A stretch of DNA of 64,000 nt from Lachnospiraceae bacterium (GTDB lineage Bacteria; Bacillota; Clostridia; Lachnospirales; Lachnospiraceae): contig JAFRSD010000002.1 in the NCBI GenBank assembly GCA_017427775.1, positions 1-64,000 on the forward strand, read 5' to 3'. Position numbers and translations under genes: made by a program. Below are positions 57,228 through 64,000 of the stretch, in pieces. A model generated the notes under the pieces. That model was not told the DNA's origin. It saw only the letters and a list, made by a program, of their open reading frames with translations, and searched no databases. Position 1 is the first letter of the stretch; the number at the start of each line of letters is the position of its first letter.

Positions 57228-58580
57228 TTATCTGACTTTCAAAAGATGGCCCGACTTACGGATCGCATCGATGATCTTATCCACTTCGGCATTGCACTCT
57301 TCATAAGTACCGGCTTCGGACATAACACGAAGCACTTCCTCGGTACCGCTTGCGCGAAGCAGCACGCGGCCGTTGTCGCCGAGTTCCGCCGTGCAGGCGT
57401 CAACCTGAAGCGTAACGGCGGGATCGTTCATCGTGCCCTGCTTGTCGTCTACTTCCACATTCTTAAGAACCTGCGGATACAACGGAACCTCGGATGCCAG
57501 AGCGGAAAGCGGCATGTTGGTATCGATCAGAACCATCATAACCATGATTGCGGTCAGAATACCGTCGCCGGTACGCGCATACTTACGGAATATAACATGT
57601 CCGGAGTTCTCACCGCCGATCAGGTGGTCCTTCTCCTTCATGTTCTCATATACGTAGCGGTCGCCGACCTTGGTCTTCTCATAGTCGATGCCGATACGGT
57701 CAAGTGCCTTGTAAAGACCGAAGTTCGACATGATTGTCGTAACTACGGTGTTGCTCGGAAGCTGACCGATCTTCTTTAAGTATTTTGCGCAGATATACAT
57801 GATCTGGTCGCCGTCGACAACGTTTCCGTTCTCGTCTACGGCAAGGCAGCGGTCCGCATCGCCGTCGAAGGCAAATCCGACGTCAACGCCTTTCTCTTTC
57901 ACGTATTCGCAAAGACCTTTGATGTGTGTTGAACCGCAGTTTTCATTAACATTGATGCCGTCCGGCTCATTGTTGATGACATACGTCTTCGCACCGAGCG
58001 CGTCAAATACGGATCTTGCAATCATCCAGGAACTTCCGTTCGCGCAGTCAAGAGCAACCTTACGGTTTTCGAAAGACTTCGTGGCAACATTGGTCAGATA
58101 TCCGATATAACGGTTACGTCCGGTATAATAGTCGACCGTGCATCCGATATCGGCACCGGTTGCAAAAGCGGGCTCGGCACATTTTCCATCCAGATATTCC
58201 TCAACGAGATCCTGAACCTCGTCTTCCATCTTCTCGCCGTCGCCGTTCATCAGCTTGATACCGTTATCCACGAACGGGTTGTGGCTCGCGCTGATCATGA
58301 TACCGCAGTCAAAATGATCCGTTCTCGTGATATACGATACGCAGGGCGTCGTCGTAACATGAAGCAGATAAGCGTCAGCACCCGACGCGGTAATGCCTGC
58401 GGCAAGCGCGTTCTCATACATGTAGGAAGATCTTCTCGTATCCTTGCCGATCACGATCTTGGCATGATGATCCTTGCTGTAATAAGAGCCGAGGAAACGC
58501 CCGATCTTAAAAGCGTGTTCCGCTGTCAGAACAACGCCGGAACGGCCTCGAAAGCCGTCGGTTCCGAAATATTTTCCCAT
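57228..58580 (-). CDS. glmM: Phosphoglucosamine mutase
   Basis: Converts glucosamine-6-phosphate to glucosamine-1-phosphate for UDP-GlcNAc and wall synthesis. 450 residues. GKYFGTDGFRG at the N-terminus, phosphoserine loop GIMISASHNPFVDNGIK, metal loop FAFDGDADRCLA, sugar loop GGENSGHVIF, and phosphate loop RASGTEEVLRVM (usual RxSGTEP region, with E for P). The ATG at 58580 follows AAAGGAAA. It is 33 nt after nagB. Confidence 0.96.
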   Translation of the reverse strand: MGKYFGTDGFRGRSGVVLTAEHAFKIGRFLGSYYSKDHHAKIVIGKDTRRSSYMYENALAAGITASGADAYLLHVTTTPCVSYITRTDHFDCGIMISASHNPFVDNGIKLMNGDGEKMEDEVQDLVEEYLDGKCAEPAFATGADIGCTVDYYTGRNRYIGYLTNVATKSFENRKVALDCANGSSWMIARSVFDALGAKTYVINNEPDGINVNENCGSTHIKGLCEYVKEKGVDVGFAFDGDADRCLAVDENGNVVDGDQIMYICAKYLKKIGQLPSNTVVTTIMSNFGLYKALDRIGIDYEKTKVGDRYVYENMKEKDHLIGGENSGHVIFRKYARTGDGILTAIMVMMVLIDTNMPLSALASEVPLYPQVLKNVEVDDKQGTMNDPAVTLQVDACTAELGDNGRVLLRASGTEEVLRVMSEAGTYEECNAEVDKIIDAIRKSGHLLKVR

Positions 58581-58613
58581 ATTGGTTTCCTTTCCGGGCA
58601 CAGGCCCTTCCGA

Positions 58614-59336
58614 TTATCCGTTATAGCAAGCCTCGTCGCAGACAAGGACTACGTTATCATGAAGATTCAGGAAGGAAGCCGGGCAGGAAGTCGTTACGGT
58701 ACCCTTAAGCATCTGCATAACCGCATCATGCTTGTTCTTTCCGTTTGCGAGAATGATGATCTTCTTCGCGGAAAGAATGGTTCCCATACCCATCGTAAGC
58801 GCATGTGTCGGAACATCAGCGGCGCTTGCGAAGAAACGTGCGTTGGCATCGATCGTATCCTCGGTCAGAGATGTAACATGCGTTACGGGAACAAGTTCCG
58901 TATCGGGCTCGTTAAATGCGATGTGACCGTTACGGCCGATTCCGAGCACCTGAATGTCAGCCCCGCCGAGGGAACGGACATAAGCCTCATAACGGGCAGC
59001 CTCGGCATCTCCGTCGGGAGCCGCGCCGTTCGGAACATTGGTCTTCGCCTTGTCGATGTTGACATGGTCGAAGAGGTTCTTATTCATGAAATAACGATAG
59101 CTCTGATCATTCTCGGGGCTGATCGGATAATACTCATCGAGGTTAACGGTGGTGATGCCGGAGAAATCAATCTCGCCTTTACGGTTCATCTCCACAAGCT
59201 TTGCATACATTCCTTCCGGTGTTGAACCGGTAGCAAGGCCAAGCACCCCATTCGGCTTCGCCTTAATGACAGCTGCAACGATCTCCGCGGACTTGGCGGA
59301 AACTTCATCATAGTTTTTGCAAACAATTACTTCCAT
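58614..59336 (-). CDS. nagB: Glucosamine-6-phosphate deaminase
   Basis: Interconverts glucosamine-6-phosphate and fructose-6-phosphate plus ammonia. 240 residues. LGLATGSTPEGMY (phosphate loop), TVNLDEYYPI, LGIGRNGHIAFNEP (catalytic Asp/His region) and late LTMGMGTILSAK. Short family member without the allosteric C-terminal part of the E. coli enzyme. AAAGGAA precedes the ATG. First of an operon with glmM. Confidence 0.96.
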   Translation of the reverse strand: MEVIVCKNYDEVSAKSAEIVAAVIKAKPNGVLGLATGSTPEGMYAKLVEMNRKGEIDFSGITTVNLDEYYPISPENDQSYRYFMNKNLFDHVNIDKAKTNVPNGAAPDGDAEAARYEAYVRSLGGADIQVLGIGRNGHIAFNEPDTELVPVTHVTSLTEDTIDANARFFASAADVPTHALTMGMGTILSAKKIIILANGKNKHDAVMQMLKGTVTTSCPASFLNLHDNVVLVCDEACYNG

Positions 59337-59372
59337 AGTGTTATTCCTTTCAAAGGGATTCGGATCCGGTCA

Positions 59373-59388
59373 TTTCCGTAAACGGAAA
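59373..59388. promoter_or_regulatory. Palindrome in nagB leader
   Basis: TTTCCGT-AA-ACGGAAA, perfect 7-bp inverted repeat 15-35 nt downstream of the expected start and upstream of the ribosome site. Position fits a repressor operator or a small hairpin in the leader. Confidence 0.5.
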
Positions 59389-59408
59389 CGCTATAAAAAT
59401 CCTCTAAA

Positions 59409-59437
59409 ATTTTACCGCAAAACAGCCTTCATTTCAA
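59409..59437 (-). promoter_or_regulatory. SigA-type promoter of nagB-glmM-LbH
   Basis: Minus strand TTGAAA (59432-59437), 17-nt spacer, TAAAAT (59409-59414). It lies directly after the lipase-like gene. Confidence 0.72.
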
Positions 59438-59452
59438 GAGAAAATATCTCCG

Positions 59453-61480
59453 TTACTGCTCTTTCTCACCGTCGATACCATCCGTTTTCAAGGCAGTGTC
59501 CGAAGCCTTTCCCGCCTCAGCCAGATGCGGGTTCGGTCCTCCGAAGCGGCGCATTCTGCGTTTCTTCAAAACCGTTCTCGTGAGGACAAATCCCATAACG
59601 CCGAATACGATCACAATCCCGATGATCAAAAAGATCTTCAGCAATCCGTTTCCGACCTTCTTCGAAAGAGGCTCCTGTTCCGGTTCGGGCGACGGGCTCG
59701 GAGCACTTGTGGGCGTGGGAATCAGCGTAGGCGTAGGTGTAGGCGTCGGTTCCACGGCGATGATAACCTGTCCGGTCGGATTTCCGATTGTATCCTTGAT
59801 GACACTTTTCGGCGATATCAGATCCACAGCGGTTTCTTCTCCTGCGATCAGTTTCGCAAGAACCGCCTCGGAATCCTTGCCGTCACACACATAGAATCTC
59901 GGGTCCTTAACACTTGCCCGGAATACGATTGCTTCGTCTTTCGCAACCTGAACGCCGGAATACAGTACACCGTTACGATCCTTGCCGTAAATGCGGTCAT
60001 AAACCGAGCAGAACAGTTCCGCCTTAACCTTCTTTCCGGGAGTAACAACAACATAATAGGTTTCTCCCTCCCGATATGCAAAAAGGAATTCCTTGCTGAT
60101 TCCGTAGGATGCTCCGACATGTGCGGTTTCATCAACCTCCGCCTTGCTTCCGTCTCCGGAAGCCACCTTCTTGCCGGATGCGTCATATACGGTTACGCTT
60201 CCGCCCGTGTCAAGCGTAATATACTCATAGCAGTCCTTGCAGTTCAGAAGCGCCGTCCCATCGCCGAGCACATCCATCCAGGCCATACATAACTCCGGCG
60301 CATGAGCGACACCGAGATTGACCATGGAATCGCCGTCATCCTTCTGCTGCCTGCGATCAACGAAATCCGAGATGATCGGCTTAATAAAGTTGATCATCGC
60401 ATTGCTGCCGGTATCTTCTCCGAGTACAAGCGAACGGGCCGCGTTCTGCAAAAACTGCACATACAATGCCGGCGTTCCGACAAAGTCCGTGATCTTCTTC
60501 AGCGCACGGTCAAGAAGCACCGCCTGCCCGCCTTCATTAAAAAGCAGGTAAGTTTCCGTTCCCGCATATTCACAAAACAGTTCCTGCACCTTCGGAGCAA
60601 GCTCATAATAGTTCTCGCTGTTTAAAACCGAGGGGAGGAAGAACGAAATGCCGTAGCGCCGGTAATCCCATTCGGACGGAGCAACCTTCGTAACCGGATC
60701 GATCTCATTCACAAAAGAGAAGATGTTTTTATAAAGCGCCTGCTCATCGCCGGGCTTGGCATCCCGTGACGCCTGCGGAGCTTCAAAACAGAATGCATAG
60801 ATATTCTCGGGTTTAACCGGCCCGAGTAATCCTTTGTCAGCCAGATTATCAAGGTTATACGCGGTCATATTGGTAACCGCGGCGCCGCGCGAAAAACCCG
60901 AGATCCAGATGGAAATCTTCTTATCAGAAGGCATATCGCTGATGTATTTGGAAAGTGCCTCGGTAACAACCTGCGCAGCATCCGTAAAGCCTTTATGGAA
61001 GGTACCGGAACCGAGCGTAAAGTTGCTCGCCCATTCCTTTTTATAATTTCCGCCGCGGATCACGACAACGACCACCGATTCCGTTTCGCTGATCTGCCGT
61101 TCGCCGAAGGCATACCCGATCGTATCAGCGCCGGGTTTTACATAGCAGACGGTGTCCTCGGTGTATTTGACGCCGAGCTGGTCAAATACGGGAAGCAGCC
61201 GCGTGGGCTGCGCGTCATCACCGATCCCGACGCCTGCGAGCGCCATCCGGATGGACATTCTTGCCAGGTCCATATTGAGTTCGTACGAGGAACATGAAAA
61301 GAAACTGTCCCGATACGAAAAATTGCATACCTTCTCGCTTTTCTCCCCGTCAACACCCGACGTCGTATACGGAAACGATCCCTCGATGTCTTCCGCAAAC
61401 GCCGTTACGTTCACGGATAAGAGAAAACATACCGCCAAAGCCGCAACCAGCCAGATTCTGATTCTCCGAAGCATACTCAT
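59453..61480 (-). CDS. Secreted, membrane-anchored alpha/beta hydrolase (lipase-like)
   Basis: 675 residues. Signal peptide (1-29, LVAALAVCFLLSVNVTAFA), a lipase class 3 or Mbeg1-like fold with nucleophile elbow IWISGFSRGAAV (Ser 197), and catalytic partners likely in NEIDPVTKV (Asp). A later beta domain is followed by a Thr/Pro stalk (VEPTPTPTPT) and a C-terminal membrane helix (IFLIIGIVIVFGVMGFVL) with a basic stop (KKRRMRR). It is anchored with the enzyme outside. Substrate unknown. The ATG at 61480 follows AAGGAAAGG; an ATG two codons later is possible. It lies after a terminator. Confidence 0.82.
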   Translation of the reverse strand: MSMLRRIRIWLVAALAVCFLLSVNVTAFAEDIEGSFPYTTSGVDGEKSEKVCNFSYRDSFFSCSSYELNMDLARMSIRMALAGVGIGDDAQPTRLLPVFDQLGVKYTEDTVCYVKPGADTIGYAFGERQISETESVVVVVIRGGNYKKEWASNFTLGSGTFHKGFTDAAQVVTEALSKYISDMPSDKKISIWISGFSRGAAVTNMTAYNLDNLADKGLLGPVKPENIYAFCFEAPQASRDAKPGDEQALYKNIFSFVNEIDPVTKVAPSEWDYRRYGISFFLPSVLNSENYYELAPKVQELFCEYAGTETYLLFNEGGQAVLLDRALKKITDFVGTPALYVQFLQNAARSLVLGEDTGSNAMINFIKPIISDFVDRRQQKDDGDSMVNLGVAHAPELCMAWMDVLGDGTALLNCKDCYEYITLDTGGSVTVYDASGKKVASGDGSKAEVDETAHVGASYGISKEFLFAYREGETYYVVVTPGKKVKAELFCSVYDRIYGKDRNGVLYSGVQVAKDEAIVFRASVKDPRFYVCDGKDSEAVLAKLIAGEETAVDLISPKSVIKDTIGNPTGQVIIAVEPTPTPTPTLIPTPTSAPSPSPEPEQEPLSKKVGNGLLKIFLIIGIVIVFGVMGFVLTRTVLKKRRMRRFGGPNPHLAEAGKASDTALKTDGIDGEKEQ

Positions 61481-61532
61481 ACCTTTCCTTCCCGCTAAGC
61501 AATCCCGATTGCCCCAAAAGTTATTCCCATTT

Positions 61533-61563
61533 TCAAAAAAGGGCATGAAACACATGCCCTTTT
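61533..61563 (-). terminator. Terminator after Cys trypsin-like gene
   Basis: Minus strand AAAGGGCATG-5 nt-CATGCCC, followed by TTTTTTG. It separates the protease pair from the lipase-like gene. Confidence 0.88.
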
Positions 61564-61569
61564 CCTTTC

Positions 61570-62397
61570 TTAAACTTCCGAATAAACAACTTTCTTCTCC
61601 GACAGGAATTCCCTGATAACTCCCGCGCTGATGCACTCCGTATAGGTTACGGGCACACCGTCAATGACCTCGGTACACGTACCGGTTACCATTCCCATCA
61701 GGACGCCGTCACGGTTCACTACCGGCGCGCCGCAGAACCCGTTGCCGCAAAGACCGGACAGGACAAATCCCTTTACCCTGCCTTCTTCGCTGCTTGTTCT
61801 GATGATTATTCCGTCTGCCGGCATCTGGACCGGCATATGCTCTCCGGTAACGGTCCACTGGATATCATCCCGTTCCGGGAAGAAATCATAGTCATCAAAC
61901 CCGGTGACCGGATATCCGAGCTTACATACACTCATGCCCGCCCGCGGCTTATCCGGAACGGAAAATGTGCAGTTCCCGCTGTACTTCATGCCGCCGCTGC
62001 CCTGCAGCCGAATGATTGCCAGATCATATACCGGGTGCATATCGATACTGAGCCGTTCGATCTTCTCATAGCAATCCGCAAAGCTGTAGCGGAGCTGGAT
62101 CGTTGTTTCGCCCTTGAGGTAATCGAACCTGCGCTCCATGCGGTTCGTTTCGATCCGGAGACTGCGGTCCGACGGAAGCGAAAACAATTCCTTCCGGAAC
62201 GACTCATAACGGGCGTTGATCCGTCCGGCACGCATGATTTCCTCGGCTATATGCCTGCAGGTTATTGCCGTGCCGTCACGGTTCACGAAGAACATGGTCG
62301 CCGTCTGGGGGATTACCTCATCCGACTTATAGATTCTAGCGATTGTCTTGACCGGACGAACATAGCCGGCGGCCTTTTCCATCGCATCTGCAAACAT
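61570..62397 (-). CDS. Trypsin-like peptidase with Cys in place of the nucleophile Ser
   Basis: 275 residues without signal peptide or membrane helix, so likely cytosolic. It has the double beta-barrel pattern of Trypsin_2: TATMFFVNRDGTAITCRHIA (His 49), HPVYDLAIIRL (Asp 125), and the nucleophile motif GNGFCGAPVVN where GxSGxP would be expected (Cys 222, codon TGC). This gives a His-Asp-Cys triad as in viral 3C-type proteases. The rest looks intact, so it may be an active cysteine protease. Long middle segment (55-110) with no match. GGGGAGGA precedes the ATG. It is 24 nt after the clostripain gene. Confidence 0.8.
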   Translation of the reverse strand: MFADAMEKAAGYVRPVKTIARIYKSDEVIPQTATMFFVNRDGTAITCRHIAEEIMRAGRINARYESFRKELFSLPSDRSLRIETNRMERRFDYLKGETTIQLRYSFADCYEKIERLSIDMHPVYDLAIIRLQGSGGMKYSGNCTFSVPDKPRAGMSVCKLGYPVTGFDDYDFFPERDDIQWTVTGEHMPVQMPADGIIIRTSSEEGRVKGFVLSGLCGNGFCGAPVVNRDGVLMGMVTGTCTEVIDGVPVTYTECISAGVIREFLSEKKVVYSEV

Positions 62398-62421
62398 AAA
62401 AATCCTCCCCGAAAGCGCGCC

Positions 62422-64000
62422 TTAACGGTCAATCGCTCTCGTCCAGTACGCCTGGTTATAAATATCGGTCAGGCGGTACATAATCTTCACTTTGTAATCC
62501 TTCAGCACGATATCGCTGACGGTCATATTCTCGGTTGCGATCAGCGGATCACCGAGATAATAGGTATCAAGGTATTTCTGATCGTAGGAATAGTAATCGC
62601 AAATAAACTTGATCTTGCTGCCCGCTTCGATCGTCTCCGTTCCCTTCGCAACGGTATCGGTCTCGCCGTCCATATAAACAGCCGTAGCACCCGCGATACT
62701 TCCGATTCCGTTCTCGTCAAATACGATCTGAATCTCGGAACGTACGCCGTCGATCATTGCCGGAACATATCCGAAGTAGTACTCTTTGCCGTCCACAACG
62801 CTTGTATCGGTGTGGTAGTAAGCAACAACATGATTGTTAATGGCAACCCAGGTCTTATCAACATCCGCGATCAGATTGCCGTCCTTATCATAGGAAAGAA
62901 CGTTATCGAGACCGAGATCGATGTAACCCGCTCCGTCGTCCACAAACATATTCTTGTCGGCGCTGTGTACGAGTGACCAGTTCTCCTCGGTAAGGGAAAG
63001 AACATAATCGTCGCCGACCTTTTTAAACGTCAGGTCGCCGGTCAGCATATGGCCGGAAACGTATTCCGCCATTGCGTCGGTATCCTGGTCCTTCATGTAA
63101 TCGATGTTGTCATCGGAAAGACCGTCGATCTGAATACTGCGGCCGCCTCCGAGGAAACCGCCGATCAGGGACGAAAGAACGTCACCGCCGCCACTGCCGC
63201 CGATCAGGGAACTGCCGAGATCAAACAGGGAACTCATCGGGGAAGAAGTACCGCCTGCGGAAATCTGTCCGGACGTCTCAAGCGCGGCAAACTGACGGAT
63301 GCAGTTTGCGTACTCGGAATCCATACCGATCTGATTATAGGTCCTCACCGCCGTATCAACATTGGAAGTCTTCTGATACGGGAAATAAATGGACACACCG
63401 TAGGCATTGGTCATATTGGAGGAAGTACGGTTGTATTTGACCGCGCTTTTGATCGCGTTGGCAAGCGCCGTTCCTTCCTTGGTATTCATGTTAAGCGCAA
63501 GGTTCGTCAGGTCGACCTGGTCGATCTTGGTGCTCTGTGCGAACTCTCTCGTATCGGCACGCGCATTGGACACCGCTTCATAATCCTTATTCTGAAGCTT
63601 GCCGCTGACAGACTTTGCGAAATCGGTCAGCTTCGAAGGAACCGTATAAGAGAATTCCGCAAGGTCAACGAGGGAAAGCGTCGTCTTCTGGCCGCGGCAC
63701 TTGGATGCGCACATCGTTACGAAATCATCGATGATCGTCTTACCGAGCGTCGTGGTAGGCGTCGAGGTATTGCTTCCGAGCTGTGTCAGCCAGTTCGTAT
63801 AATACCATCCGATACCGGGCTCGGTCTCTTCGGAAGCGATCAGATAATCGCCGTAGTTGTCAAGCATCAGCGCCGTCTCTGCCGTAGCCATCAGGCAGGC
63901 ATCGAAACCGATGATGTCAAATGTTACGCCGCCCTGCTTCAAGGCGCTGTTGATACCGGCAAGGTTCATGGAACCGGAACGGGAATTCTTCTCGTCATAG
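62422..64000 (-). CDS. Clostripain-family (C11) cysteine peptidase, 5' end outside window
   Basis: 526 residues visible; the gene runs off the right edge and an internal ATG at 63969 is not its start. The catalytic Cys is in TFDIIGFDACLMATAE, with the C11 pattern DACLM; the His should be upstream outside the window. After the peptidase part (to about 230) comes a Gly/Ser-rich stretch and a beta-rich C-terminal domain of unknown role. Clostripain relatives are caspase-like, Arg- or Lys-specific and often secreted. The next gene follows after 24 nt. Confidence 0.85.
   Translation of the reverse strand, partial: YDEKNSRSGSMNLAGINSALKQGGVTFDIIGFDACLMATAETALMLDNYGDYLIASEETEPGIGWYYTNWLTQLGSNTSTPTTTLGKTIIDDFVTMCASKCRGQKTTLSLVDLAEFSYTVPSKLTDFAKSVSGKLQNKDYEAVSNARADTREFAQSTKIDQVDLTNLALNMNTKEGTALANAIKSAVKYNRTSSNMTNAYGVSIYFPYQKTSNVDTAVRTYNQIGMDSEYANCIRQFAALETSGQISAGGTSSPMSSLFDLGSSLIGGSGGGDVLSSLIGGFLGGGRSIQIDGLSDDNIDYMKDQDTDAMAEYVSGHMLTGDLTFKKVGDDYVLSLTEENWSLVHSADKNMFVDDGAGYIDLGLDNVLSYDKDGNLIADVDKTWVAINNHVVAYYHTDTSVVDGKEYYFGYVPAMIDGVRSEIQIVFDENGIGSIAGATAVYMDGETDTVAKGTETIEAGSKIKFICDYYSYDQKYLDTYYLGDPLIATENMTVSDIVLKDYKVKIMYRLTDIYNQAYWTRAIDR

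Overview
This window looks like chromosome from a Gram-positive anaerobe of the Clostridia, most probably a Lachnospiraceae member. The evidence is a tmRNA tag of clostridial type, A(E/D)xN-like Shine-Dalgarno-led genes with TTGACA/TATAAT promoters, a glycolytic gap-pgk-tpiA run with gpmI nearby, a CBS-DRTGG family II pyrophosphatase, DUF6062 and DUF6106 genes, GlnRS, and several TIR, clostripain and InlB-repeat proteins typical of that family. Genus cannot be set from sequence alone. Almost everything is on the minus strand; only 40128-46170 is on the plus strand.

Layout, left to right. 1-2354: clpC (cut by the window edge) behind a YtrA-type GntR regulator whose promoter is overlain by a perfect palindrome. 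2431-9163: the trans-translation set, i.e. ssrA (tmRNA), smpB and rnr, with secG, a pyrophosphatase and a metallopeptidase-like lipoprotein. 9172-10816: gpmI. 10840-17674: an MBL hydrolase, a TIR-membrane-beta-propeller receptor-like protein, a DHH phosphoesterase and a membrane ApbE-like protein, in one tight run behind the opp genes. 17678-26181: an oligopeptide ABC importer (oppA, B, C, D, F) with unusual insertions in OppB and OppD and a membrane tail on OppF. 26364-29725: tpiA, pgk, gap. 29872-31927: lepB, rpoZ, yicC. 31962-38571: alr, an FtsX-type permease with its ATPase, topB. 38583-39933: glyA.

The plus-strand island holds a dCMP deaminase, a fused MacB-like ABC ATPase-permease, and a TetM/EF-G-like GTPase fused to a Rae1/YacP (NYN) endonuclease domain, followed by 35-nt imperfect repeats. 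46465-51898: a membrane-anchored amidase, guaB, DUF6106, DUF6062, glnS. 52050-56359: a Gly-rich membrane protein, an HD-GYP protein and an LCP-family cell-wall ligase. 56447-59437: an amino-sugar operon (nagB, glmM, a GlmU-like left-handed beta-helix protein). 59453-64000: a surface lipase-like protein, a trypsin-fold protease whose nucleophile is Cys instead of Ser, and a clostripain-family peptidase cut by the right edge.

The most notable items are the GTPase-Rae1 fusion, the duplicated insertion inside OppD, the TIR/DHH/MBL run, the Cys-nucleophile trypsin-like protein beside a clostripain, and the GntR-clpC unit. No CRISPR array, rRNA, tRNA (other than tmRNA), insertion sequence or prophage was seen.
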